Shown: positions 1-4,940, numbered from the stretch's first letter. The stretch is 5,455 bases of DNA from DASPLH01 sp035627675 (GCA_035627675.1 DASPLH010000021.1:1-5455), one strand, 5' to 3'. Notes: generated by a model not told the origin, from the letters alone. Translations and numbers: made by a program.

Positions 1-1
1 C

Positions 2-88
2 GGGCAGCTACAGCAGCTTCCGGGATCGCCGTTCATCACCACCGAGATGACAGGGAACAATCCGTCGTGGATCGTGTTCAGCCGTTAG
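2..88 (+). CDS. C-terminal end of a probable beta-propeller (lactonase-like) protein, partial
   Basis: Only the last 28 codons lie in the window, read in frame 2 and ending at TAG 86-88. The tail begins GQLQQLPGSPFITTE and ends NPSWIVFSR. The pattern 'G-x-L-x-x-x-PGSPF' followed about ten residues later by a hydrophobic strand resembles the repeated blade motif of YVTN/lactonase-type beta-propeller proteins, which are abundant and often secreted in Acidobacteriota. That family call is an inference from one blade-like motif. The catalytic or substrate-binding parts are outside the window, so no function is claimed. It is convergent with pyrG, and a purine-rich period-7 repeat starts about five bases after its stop. 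It could instead be an unrelated protein with a chance PGSPF motif. Confidence 0.5.
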   Translation, partial: GQLQQLPGSPFITTEMTGNNPSWIVFSR

Positions 89-92
89 AGAA

Positions 93-147
93 GTGCGAAG
101 GGAGAAGAGTGAAGTGCGAAGTTGTAGTTCGAAGCCTGAAGTCTGAC
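93..147 (+). repeat. Degenerate period-7 array (GTNNGAA), plus orientation
   Basis: About eight consecutive units follow the pattern GTNNGAA: GTGCGAA, GGGAGAA, GAGTGAA, GTGCGAA, a six-base GTTGTA, GTTCGAA, GCCTGAA and GTCTGAC. The array starts five bases after the stop codon of the upstream gene. Seven is not a multiple of three and several units are degenerate, so this is not coding. The same heptad on the opposite strand follows the pyrG stop codon at 505-471. Confidence 0.7.
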
Positions 148-158
148 GAAAAGATTAG

Positions 159-235
159 TGCTGCGTCATCTTGAGCGAGAACTCGCAGCATAACGCGCCA
201 ACGGCGCGGGTGTGAGTTTGAGTCGAAAGATCTAC
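159..235. repeat. Composite palindromic intergenic repeat (GTCAT-CTTGAG...GAAAGATCTAC type)
   Basis: This block holds nested inverted repeats: TGCTGCG (159-165) with CGCAGCA (184-190); GCGAG (175-179) with CTCGC (182-186) around an AA loop; and CGCGCC (194-199) with GGCGCG (203-208) around AAC. The block opens with GTCATCTTGAGCGAG and closes with GAGTCGAAAGATCTAC. This resembles the dispersed 'GTCATCCTGAGCG...CGAAGGATCT' repeats seen between genes in several bacterial phyla, a resemblance recalled and not searched. No coding potential is seen. Function is unknown. Confidence 0.55.
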
Positions 236-247
236 CGGCTTCATTCT

Positions 248-336
248 GTATCAGGGCACGGCTTTAGCCGCTGTCAGGGGCTGAAGCCCTTTCGTGCGCG
301 TCGAACTTCGGCACGCCTGAAGGCGTGCCCTGATAC
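248..336. repeat. Composite palindromic repeat bounded by a perfect 13-bp inverted repeat
   Basis: GTATCAGGGCACG at 248-260 is the exact reverse complement of 324-336. Between and overlapping these ends are three smaller perfect hairpins with two-base loops: GGCT-TT-AGCC (260-269), GGGCT-GA-AGCCC (278-289), and a nine-bp stem GGCACGCCT-GA-AGGCGTGCC (310-329). The last hairpin shares its 3' arm with the outer inverted repeat, so two mutually exclusive folds are possible. It lies between two convergent genes and contains no credible ORF. It looks like a REP/BIME-type dispersed element; no transposase is nearby. Confidence 0.65.
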
Positions 337-369
337 GGCCAGCCTTACATGCTCGGCTTATCCGAAGAT

Positions 370-405
370 TACACGTTCGCCAACTGCGGGCGGACGTGGG
401 GCACC
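370..405 (+). repeat. Hairpin repeat, copy 1 (stem 372-381 / 389-398)
   Basis: A ten-bp stem, CACGTTCGCC (372-381) with GGCGGACGTG (389-398), encloses the seven-base loop AACTGCG and is followed by GGGGCACC. One T-G pair (377/393) would be a wobble in RNA read from the plus strand and an A-C mismatch in RNA from the minus strand. The unit is closely similar to the two copies at 3432-3472 and 3506-3546. The differences include a paired change, G375-C395 here and A-T there, that keeps the stem intact. Confidence 0.7.
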
Positions 406-424
406 TATACTCGCGCAAAGAAAA

Positions 425-455
425 CCCCGCGTTAGCTTCGCGAACGTGGGGTACC
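425..455 (+). repeat. Related hairpin with short loop and GGGG(T)ACC tail
   Basis: CCCCGCGTTAGC (425-436) pairs with GCGAACGTGGGG (440-451) across a TTC loop, giving ten Watson-Crick pairs, one G-T wobble (429/447) and one A-G mismatch (434/442). It is followed by TACC, so GGGGTACC echoes the GGGGCACC tail of the other hairpins, in the same orientation. The loop and inner stem differ, so it may be a diverged or deleted family member and not a true copy. Confidence 0.5.
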
Positions 456-470
456 TTGGTTTCAGTCTTC

Positions 471-505
471 TTGTTACTTCACACTTTTCACTTCACACTT
501 CTTAC
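471..505 (-). repeat. Period-7 array (GTNNNAA), minus orientation
   Basis: Read on the minus strand from 505 down to 471 there are five exact seven-base units: GTAAGAA, GTGTGAA, GTGAAAA, GTGTGAA and GTAACAA. The array begins five bases beyond the TAG stop of pyrG (510-512). It therefore mirrors, on the opposite strand, the array that follows the stop codon of the gene ending at 88. It is non-coding, and no T-tract marks it as an intrinsic terminator. Confidence 0.7.
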
Positions 506-509
506 TTTC

Positions 510-2177
510 CTAGTGTTTTCCCGCCGGCCTCAGGAACTGCTCTGTCTCCGTGCTTTTTACTTCTCGCGTCGTGTCCTGACGGTGCTTGTAGCTTGCGTCG
601 ATAAACGAGAGGAACAGGGGATGCGGCTCGAGCGGCTTGGACTTGAACTCGGGGTGGAACTGACATCCGAGGAAGTACGGGTGGCCGGGGATCTCGACGA
701 TCTCGACGTAGGTTCCGTCGGGCGTGGTGCCGGTGATCTTCAGCCCCGCGCCGGTCAGCAGCGCCTCGTACTCGCGGTTGAACTCGTAGCGATGGCGGTG
801 GCGTTCGCTGATCTCGGTTTTGCCGTAGGCCTGCGCGGCGAACGAGCCGGGCTCGATCTTGCAGTCCCAGGCTCCCAAGCGCATGGTGCCGCCCAGTTCC
901 TCGACTCCGCGAAGCTCGCGCAGCTTGTAGATGACGCGGTGCGGAGTGGCAGGGTCGAATTCGCTGGAGTTCGCCTCGGCGAGTCCGCACACGTTGCGCG
1001 CGTACTCGATGCAGGCGGTCTGCATGCCTAGGCAGATGCCGAAGTAGGGGACGCGGTTCTCGCGCGCGTAGCGGATGCCCTGCAACATGCCGGCGATGCC
1101 GCGCTTGCCGAAGCCGCCGGGGACGAGGATGCCGTCGTAGTTCTGTAGCTGCGTTTTGTAGCTGTCGTCCGGAGTCTCGAGTCCTTCGGCTTCGATCCAC
1201 TCGAGGCGAAGCTTCAGGTTGTAATGCAGCGCGGCGTGGACAAGCGCTTCCTTCAGCGACTTGTACGAATCTTCGTACTCCACGTACTTGCCGACGATTC
1301 CGATGCGGACTTCGTCCTTCGGGTTATAGGCGCGATGGACGAGGTCTTCCCACGCGGCGAGGTTCGGTTCGTTCGCGTTGATGTGGAGATACTTGAGCGC
1401 GAGGCGGTCCACGCCTTCCTTGTGGAAGACCAGCGGGCACTCGTAGATGCTGGCGACGTCCTTGGCCGTGATGACGGCCTCTTCCTCGACGTTGCAGAAG
1501 AGGGCGATTTTCGACTTGATGTCGCGCGACAGGAACCGGTCGGTGCGGCAGAGCAGGATGTCGGGCTGGATTCCAACCGAGAGCAGTTCCTTGACGCTGT
1601 GCTGCGTCGGCTTGGTCTTGAGTTCGCCGGCGGCGGCGATCCATGGCACGAGCGTGACGTGCACGAAGCAGGTGTTCTCGCGCCCGAGTTCCTGGCGCAT
1701 CTGGCGGATCGCCTCGATGAAGGGCAGCGACTCGATGTCGCCCACGGTGCCGCCGATCTCGACGATGACAACGTCAACCTCGGGAGCGAGCTTCTTCATC
1801 GCCGATTTAATCTCGTTGGTGACGTGAGGAATGACCTGCACCGTCTTGCCGAGATAGTCGCCACGGCGTTCCTTGGCGATGATCTGCTCGTAGATGCGGC
1901 CGGTGGTGAGGTTGTTATCGCGCGTCAGCTTGCTGTGGGTGAAGCGCTCGTAGTGGCCAAGATCGAGGTCGGTCTCGGCGCCGTCGTCGGTGACGAAGAC
2001 TTCTCCGTGCTGAAACGGCGACATGGTCCCGGGATCGACGTTCAGGTAAGGGTCGAACTTCTGGAGCGCGACCTTGAGTCCTCGCGCTTCCAGCAACGCG
2101 CCGATGGACGCCGCTGCAAGACCCTTGCCTAGGGAAGACACAACTCCGCCGGTCACAAAGATGTACTTTGCCGCCAT
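510..2177 (-). CDS. pyrG: CTP synthase (glutamine-hydrolysing)
   Basis: The enzyme makes CTP from UTP, ATP and glutamine, the last step of pyrimidine nucleotide synthesis, in the cytosol. The 555-residue product is close to the family's usual 535-550. The N-terminal amidoligase domain (about 1-266) carries the P-loop GGVVSSLGKG at 10-19 with Lys18, then GAETDLDLGHYERF (66-79) and EIGGTVGDIES (140-150) with the metal-binding acidic residues. The C-terminal class I glutaminase domain (about 291-530) has PGGFGKRG (353-360), the nucleophile Cys382 in GICLGMQTA, and the His508-Glu510 pair in CQFHPEFKS. All catalytic residues are present. About 25 poorly conserved residues form a tail after 530. 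The ATG at 2177 matches the family's start and has a purine-rich Shine-Dalgarno, GAGG, five bases upstream. The gene stands alone, divergent from the secreted-protein gene and convergent with the gene ending at 88. Confidence 0.98.
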   Translation of the reverse strand: MAAKYIFVTGGVVSSLGKGLAAASIGALLEARGLKVALQKFDPYLNVDPGTMSPFQHGEVFVTDDGAETDLDLGHYERFTHSKLTRDNNLTTGRIYEQIIAKERRGDYLGKTVQVIPHVTNEIKSAMKKLAPEVDVVIVEIGGTVGDIESLPFIEAIRQMRQELGRENTCFVHVTLVPWIAAAGELKTKPTQHSVKELLSVGIQPDILLCRTDRFLSRDIKSKIALFCNVEEEAVITAKDVASIYECPLVFHKEGVDRLALKYLHINANEPNLAAWEDLVHRAYNPKDEVRIGIVGKYVEYEDSYKSLKEALVHAALHYNLKLRLEWIEAEGLETPDDSYKTQLQNYDGILVPGGFGKRGIAGMLQGIRYARENRVPYFGICLGMQTACIEYARNVCGLAEANSSEFDPATPHRVIYKLRELRGVEELGGTMRLGAWDCKIEPGSFAAQAYGKTEISERHRHRYEFNREYEALLTGAGLKITGTTPDGTYVEIVEIPGHPYFLGCQFHPEFKSKPLEPHPLFLSFIDASYKHRQDTTREVKSTETEQFLRPAGKH

Positions 2178-2227
2178 TCTTTCCTCTTCTTCGGAATTTC
2201 GGGGGTGCTTCGTCCGCCTCGGCGTGT

Positions 2228-2240
2228 GCCGTTATACGGC
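2228..2240 (-). promoter_or_regulatory. Small hairpin in the pyrG leader
   Basis: GCCGT-TAT-ACGGC is a perfect five-bp stem with a three-base loop, midway through the predicted pyrG leader. It is too short, and lacks a U-tract, to be called an attenuator, and I see no run of G residues at the predicted start as in the reiterative-transcription control of Gram-positive pyrG. A role is possible but unsupported. The ATAAC within it also resembles a -10 box, but no -35 accompanies it. Confidence 0.3.
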
Positions 2241-2268
2241 TGGAGGTGACGGTTGGGGTGCACAATCA

Positions 2269-2297
2269 ATTATGTCTGGATTCGGCCCGGGCATCAA
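2269..2297 (-). promoter_or_regulatory. Predicted sigma70-type promoter of pyrG
   Basis: On the minus strand, TTGATG (2297-2292) and CATAAT (2274-2269) are separated by exactly 17 bases, close to the TTGACA/TATAAT consensus. Transcription would begin near 2262, giving a leader of about 85 bases before the pyrG ATG. The spacer contains the palindrome GCCCGGGC (2285-2292). Confidence 0.6.
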
Positions 2298-2312
2298 GCT
2301 GGCGGGCGAGTA

Positions 2313-2326
2313 AAACGCAGGCGTTT
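2313..2326. promoter_or_regulatory. Perfect inverted repeat upstream of the pyrG promoter
   Basis: AAACGC-AG-GCGTTT is a perfect six-bp inverted repeat with a two-base centre, lying 16 bases upstream of the pyrG -35 box. A short symmetric site at this position could bind a dimeric regulator, but one copy is weak evidence and no regulator family is implied. Confidence 0.25.
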
Positions 2327-2412
2327 CGGGTTGTAAGAAGCGTAACGGGCGAGAGAGCAACCGGGGTGCACAGCTGGGCGCATCCTACGGCAGTGAAACC
2401 CGTCGCGTCCTG

Positions 2413-2418
2413 TATAAC
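2413..2418 (+). promoter_or_regulatory. Candidate -10 box for the secreted-protein gene; transcript probably leaderless
   Basis: TATAAC at 2413-2418 matches five of six -10 consensus bases and is preceded directly by TG. No good -35 lies 16-18 bases upstream (the region reads GGCAGTGAA). Transcription would start near 2424-2427, at or just before the ATG at 2427. No Shine-Dalgarno is seen before that ATG, which fits a leaderless mRNA. Confidence 0.4.
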
Positions 2419-2426
2419 TTACGGCG

Positions 2427-3413
2427 ATGACGCAGATGACTTCCATTGCGCGGCGTGCAGTCGGCATTCTCCTGGTGTCTATGTTGCTGGTGTGCCTGCC
2501 GGCGGCCGCGCAGAACTTCTCCAAACGATTGATCCTCAAGGACGGTTCCTACCAGCTTGTCCGTGAGTGGCAGGTCAAGGGCGACCGCGTCCGCTACTAC
2601 AGCTCCGAACGGGGAGACTGGGAAGAAGTGCCCAACTCGATGGTCGATTGGGCCGCAACCGAGCGCTGGGAGAAAGAACGTTCGGCCGGGCCGGCGGTGA
2701 ACGAGGAGCTCGCGGCCGCGTTGGCCGAGGAGCGCGCCGAGCGCGAACTCGAAGAGGCGAAGACTCCCACGGTGGCCGAGGGCGTGAAGCTGCCCGCTAC
2801 CGGAGGAGTGTTTCTGCTGGACCACTTCCAGGGCCAGCCTCAGCTCGTGGAAGTGATGCAGAACGGCAGCGACGTCAACAAGCAGACGGGGAAGAACATC
2901 CTGCGGGCGGTCATCTCGCCCCTGCCGAGCGCCAGGCAGTCCATCGAGCTCAGAGGGGCCAGCGCTCGCGTCCAGGCACATACACAGACCCCGCAGATCT
3001 TCATCGACATCGACCAGGACACGCAACCGGGCGAGAAACAGGCGGCTCCGGCCGACCTGTCGGGAACCTTCCGGATCGTCAAGGCGGAACCGAAGAACGA
3101 CCGGCGGATCGTCGGCAACCTGAAGATTGCGTTTTACGGCAAGGTCAAGCAGGAGCAGTCGTTCATCGAGGCCAAGGTGGAGCGCTTCGCGGGAGACTGG
3201 ATCAAGGTTACGCCGGTGCAGCCATTGCCGCCGGGCGAATATGCAGTCGTGGAGATGCTCGGAAACAAGGACATGAATCTTTACGTCTGGGACTTCGGAG
3301 TGAATCCGAACGCCCCGGCAAACGCAGGCGCGTGGAAGCCGGAGCCGCCCGCCGACAACTCCATGGGGACATACGATAGCCCGGTCCTGATTCCAGGGAA
3401 GAAGAAGCAGTAG
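2427..3413 (+). CDS. Secreted protein of unknown function
   Basis: The 328-residue product begins with a classical signal peptide: two arginines (9-10), a hydrophobic core (about 11-25) and a likely signal peptidase I site after PAAA (28). The LLVC stretch is a poor lipobox, so a lipoprotein is unlikely. The mature N-terminus (30-77) looks beta-rich and contains KDGSYQLVREW and RVRYYSSERGDWEEVP. A charged Glu/Ala-rich probable helix follows (about 80-112). The remainder (120-290) is a mixed region with FLLDHFQGQPQLVEV, NLKIAFYGKV and, near the end, LPPGEYAVVEMLGNKDMNLYVWDFGVNP. A proline-rich tail ends in GKKKQ. There is one cysteine, in the signal peptide. I recognise the style as a conserved uncharacterised acidobacterial exported protein but can name no domain. 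Start ATG 2427 has no Shine-Dalgarno. ATG 2436 (Met4) is an equally plausible start that leaves the signal peptide intact. Confidence 0.85.
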   Translation: MTQMTSIARRAVGILLVSMLLVCLPAAAQNFSKRLILKDGSYQLVREWQVKGDRVRYYSSERGDWEEVPNSMVDWAATERWEKERSAGPAVNEELAAALAEERAERELEEAKTPTVAEGVKLPATGGVFLLDHFQGQPQLVEVMQNGSDVNKQTGKNILRAVISPLPSARQSIELRGASARVQAHTQTPQIFIDIDQDTQPGEKQAAPADLSGTFRIVKAEPKNDRRIVGNLKIAFYGKVKQEQSFIEAKVERFAGDWIKVTPVQPLPPGEYAVVEMLGNKDMNLYVWDFGVNPNAPANAGAWKPEPPADNSMGTYDSPVLIPGKKKQ

Positions 3414-3431
3414 CGCACGACTGCCTTGGGA

Positions 3432-3472
3432 TCCCACATTCGCCAACTGCGGGCGGATGTGGGGCACCCGCA
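3432..3472 (+). repeat. 41-bp hairpin repeat, copy 2
   Basis: A twelve-bp stem, CCCACATTCGCC (3433-3444) with GGCGGATGTGGG (3452-3463), encloses the loop AACTGCG and is followed by GCACCCGCA. It is identical over 41 bases to 3506-3546 and closely similar to 370-405. One T-G pair (3440/3456) is kept in all three copies. It lies about 20 bases after the stop of the secreted-protein gene. A hairpin here could stop or stabilise the transcript, but there is no T-tract. Confidence 0.85.
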
Positions 3473-3474
3473 GC

Positions 3475-3506
3475 CAGTAGCTCAGTAGCTCAGTGCCTCA
3501 GCAGCT
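3475..3506. repeat. Period-8 tandem array between the two hairpin copies
   Basis: There are four consecutive eight-base units: CAGTAGCT, CAGTAGCT, CAGTGCCT and CAGCAGCT. The last base is shared with the start of the next hairpin unit. The array is non-coding. Read on the minus strand the unit is AGCTACTG. Confidence 0.8.
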
Positions 3507-3546
3507 CCCACATTCGCCAACTGCGGGCGGATGTGGGGCACCCGCA
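3506..3546 (+). repeat. 41-bp hairpin repeat, copy 3
   Basis: This is an exact copy of 3432-3472, 74 bases further on and in the same orientation, with its stem at 3507-3518 and 3526-3537. Perfect identity between the two copies, against several differences from copy 1, points to a recent local duplication or gene conversion. Confidence 0.85.
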
Positions 3547-3593
3547 TACCTCAGTACCTCAGTACCTCAGTAGCTTAGTAGCTCAGTAGCTCT
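3547..3593. repeat. Period-8 tandem array next to the GGDEF gene stop
   Basis: Five full eight-base units occupy 3552-3591 (CAGTACCT twice, CAGTAGCT, TAGTAGCT, CAGTAGCT), with a partial unit on each side. In the sense of the GGDEF gene the array begins three bases after its TGA stop (3597-3599). The unit is the same as in 3475-3506, but the two arrays are not in phase. The repeated GTAGCTCAGT resembles a tRNA D-arm only by chance. Confidence 0.8.
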
Positions 3594-3596
3594 GCA

Positions 3597-4649
3597 TCAC
3601 CCGAGCATTCCGTACTGCGCCACGCCTACGTTATCGCGGGTGGTGTTCTTGACGGCGTACATCATCTCGTCCGCCTGGCGGATGATCTCGTGCGCGCTCT
3701 TTGCGTCCTCGGGGAAGGTGGCGACACCCATGCTGACGCGCACGTTGATGTTGAGGTTCTGATCGCCGAGGAACGTGATGGTGCGGAAGACGTCGCGCAG
3801 GCGGCGGGCGACGACCATGGCGGATTCTTTCCCGGTTTGTGGCAGCAGCACGACGAACTCGTCTCCACCGTAGCGGAAAGCGTAGTCGATCAGGCGCAGG
3901 TGTGCCTTGATGGTGTATCCGATCTCGCCCAGCAGTTTGCTGCCGACCAGGTGCCCGTAGGTATCGTTGACGTTCTTGAAGCGGTCGAGGTCGAGGAACA
4001 GGACGCTGAACTCGTATCCGAAACGGGCGGAACGATAGACCTCGGCTTCAAGCGTCTTGTAGAGATGGCGCGCGTTGTAGAGCCCGGTGCAATCGTCGGT
4101 GATCGTCAGTTCCTGGATCTTTTCGACCGAGCGGGCGTTTTCGATGGCGATGGCGGCGTAGTCGGCGAGCGCCTGCAGGAGCAGCAGTTCGTTGTCGCCG
4201 AAGTGGCTCATATCGACATTGATCAATTGGATGACGCCGAGCACGCGCTGGCGCGACGCCAGCGGGATGCAGATGATCGACCGCGTCTGCCACTTCGTCA
4301 TTTCGTCGATTCGCTTCGCGAACCGCGGATCGTTGTAAACGTCCGGCACGATGAGGGGTTCGCCGTGGCGCGCGACCCAGCCGGCGATGCCTTCGCCGAC
4401 CCGCAGGCGAACGGTCTTGAGGGAGTCGGCGGCGTCGCCGACGGCGATGGCGAAGTACAACTCGTCCTTTTCCTCGTCCGTCATCAACAGGGACCAGGTG
4501 TCAGGGCGGAAGTAGGCCGCCATTTTCTCCATGATGGTTTGCAGGACGGAGTCAAGGTTGAGCGACGACGTGAGTGCCTTGGCGACGTCGTGGAAAATCT
4601 CGAGTTGCTGATCGTGCCGGCGCTGGTCTGCGCCGATTCCGTCCGTCAT
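3597..4649 (-). CDS. GAF-GGDEF protein, probable diguanylate cyclase
   Basis: The 350-residue product is cytosolic, with no signal peptide or membrane segment. A GAF sensory domain spans about 15-172 (ligand unknown), a short linker helix follows, and a GGDEF domain starts at DDCTGLYNARH (185-195). GGDEF enzymes join two GTP into the second messenger cyclic di-GMP. The active-site loop is intact, YGGDEF at 260-265, with metal-ligand Asp220 and substrate residue Asn228 in DLDRFKNVND. An RLID motif at 252-255, exactly five residues before GGDEF, is a canonical product-inhibition I-site. Ser237 in GHLVGS replaces the Asp that normally contacts guanine (Asp344 of PleD), so activity or nucleotide preference is not certain. 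The ATG at 4649 is the only usable start before an upstream in-frame stop; no strong Shine-Dalgarno is seen. The gene is divergent from the RodZ-like gene. Confidence 0.93.
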   Translation of the reverse strand: MTDGIGADQRRHDQQLEIFHDVAKALTSSLNLDSVLQTIMEKMAAYFRPDTWSLLMTDEEKDELYFAIAVGDAADSLKTVRLRVGEGIAGWVARHGEPLIVPDVYNDPRFAKRIDEMTKWQTRSIICIPLASRQRVLGVIQLINVDMSHFGDNELLLLQALADYAAIAIENARSVEKIQELTITDDCTGLYNARHLYKTLEAEVYRSARFGYEFSVLFLDLDRFKNVNDTYGHLVGSKLLGEIGYTIKAHLRLIDYAFRYGGDEFVVLLPQTGKESAMVVARRLRDVFRTITFLGDQNLNINVRVSMGVATFPEDAKSAHEIIRQADEMMYAVKNTTRDNVGVAQYGMLG

Positions 4650-4699
4650 GATCGCGGGGCTCGCTCGGCGTCGGTCGTCCCTCTGCCGTGGCGACGCTA

Positions 4700-4705
4700 A
4701 TTATA
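4700..4705 (-). promoter_or_regulatory. Candidate -10 box for the GGDEF gene
   Basis: On the minus strand 4705-4700 reads TATAAT, a perfect -10 hexamer in an otherwise GC-rich region. No good -35 is found 16-18 bases upstream (GTTCCG or TGTTCC), which may mean an activator is needed. Transcription would begin near 4693, giving a leader of about 44 bases. Confidence 0.4.
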
Positions 4706-4719
4706 TGGTGCACGATGTC

Positions 4720-4741
4720 CATCGGAACAGGTACACCGATG
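4720..4741. promoter_or_regulatory. Inverted repeat over the -35 region of the GGDEF promoter
   Basis: CATCGG (4720-4725) and CCGATG (4736-4741) are exact reverse complements ten bases apart. An outer pair, GGTGCA (4707-4712) and TGCACC (4740-4745), brackets them. The inner repeat covers the place where a -35 box should be for the TATAAT at 4705-4700, a usual position for an operator. This is suggestive only. Confidence 0.25.
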
Positions 4742-4824
4742 CACCCTCGGAGTACGACCTTAGTTACCTCCGGCCAAGTGTCTGAAAGTACTGTATCTTG
4801 CGTCCGCTTGCCAGCGAGTTTTGT

Positions 4825-4853
4825 TTGACTTGCATTCGGGGCGACCCTATGAT
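4825..4853 (+). promoter_or_regulatory. Strong predicted sigma70 promoter of the RodZ-like gene
   Basis: TTGACT (4825-4830) and TATGAT (4848-4853) are exactly 17 bases apart, each matching five of six consensus bases. Transcription would start near 4860, leaving a leader of about 80 bases before the ATG at 4941. This is the best promoter match in the window. Confidence 0.65.
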
Positions 4854-4940
4854 TCGGCCAAAGCACAATCTTAAGGGCTCTTCGTGTGTCCGGAGCGACC
4901 TTTGCAGTCGGCTTTGGGTGCGGCGCGCCTGGGATCGGCC

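Noticed and set aside
372..451. Hairpins as intrinsic terminators
   Set aside because: The stems are GC-rich, but no T-tract follows on either strand, so a factor-independent terminator is not supported. Another role in transcript ends remains possible.
212..604. 130-codon plus-strand open frame across the first junction
   Set aside because: It is built from palindromic and heptad repeats and then overlaps the 3' end of pyrG antisense. It has no ribosome binding site and no protein-like features.
1224..2132. 302-codon plus-strand open frame
   Set aside because: It is entirely antisense to pyrG, whose translation carries every catalytic motif. Long antisense frames are expected in GC-rich coding DNA, and the product is low-complexity (Asp, Val, Leu, Arg) with no domain.
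2178..2262. pyrG leader as an attenuator or riboswitch
   Set aside because: It holds only a five-bp and a four-bp hairpin, with no U-tract, no known riboswitch pattern and no G-run at the predicted start for reiterative transcription.
2385..3467. 360-codon minus-strand open frame over the secreted-protein gene
   Set aside because: The plus-strand frame has a signal peptide and a credible protein. The minus frame is Arg/Leu/His-rich shadow sequence and runs into the hairpin repeat.
3432..3546. Repeat-spacer-repeat arrangement resembling a minimal CRISPR array (41-bp repeats, 33-bp spacer)
   Set aside because: There are only two copies, the 'spacer' is itself a period-8 tandem array, a third copy lies alone 3 kb away, and no cas-like gene is present.
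3475..3593. GTAGCTCAGT motifs resembling a tRNA D-arm / A-box
   Set aside because: The motif arises from octamer repetition. There is no cloverleaf, anticodon arm or T-arm sequence at the right spacing.
3690..4700. 336-codon plus-strand open frame
   Set aside because: It is antisense to the GAF-GGDEF gene. The composition is that of a reverse-complement shadow, and it has no recognisable motif.
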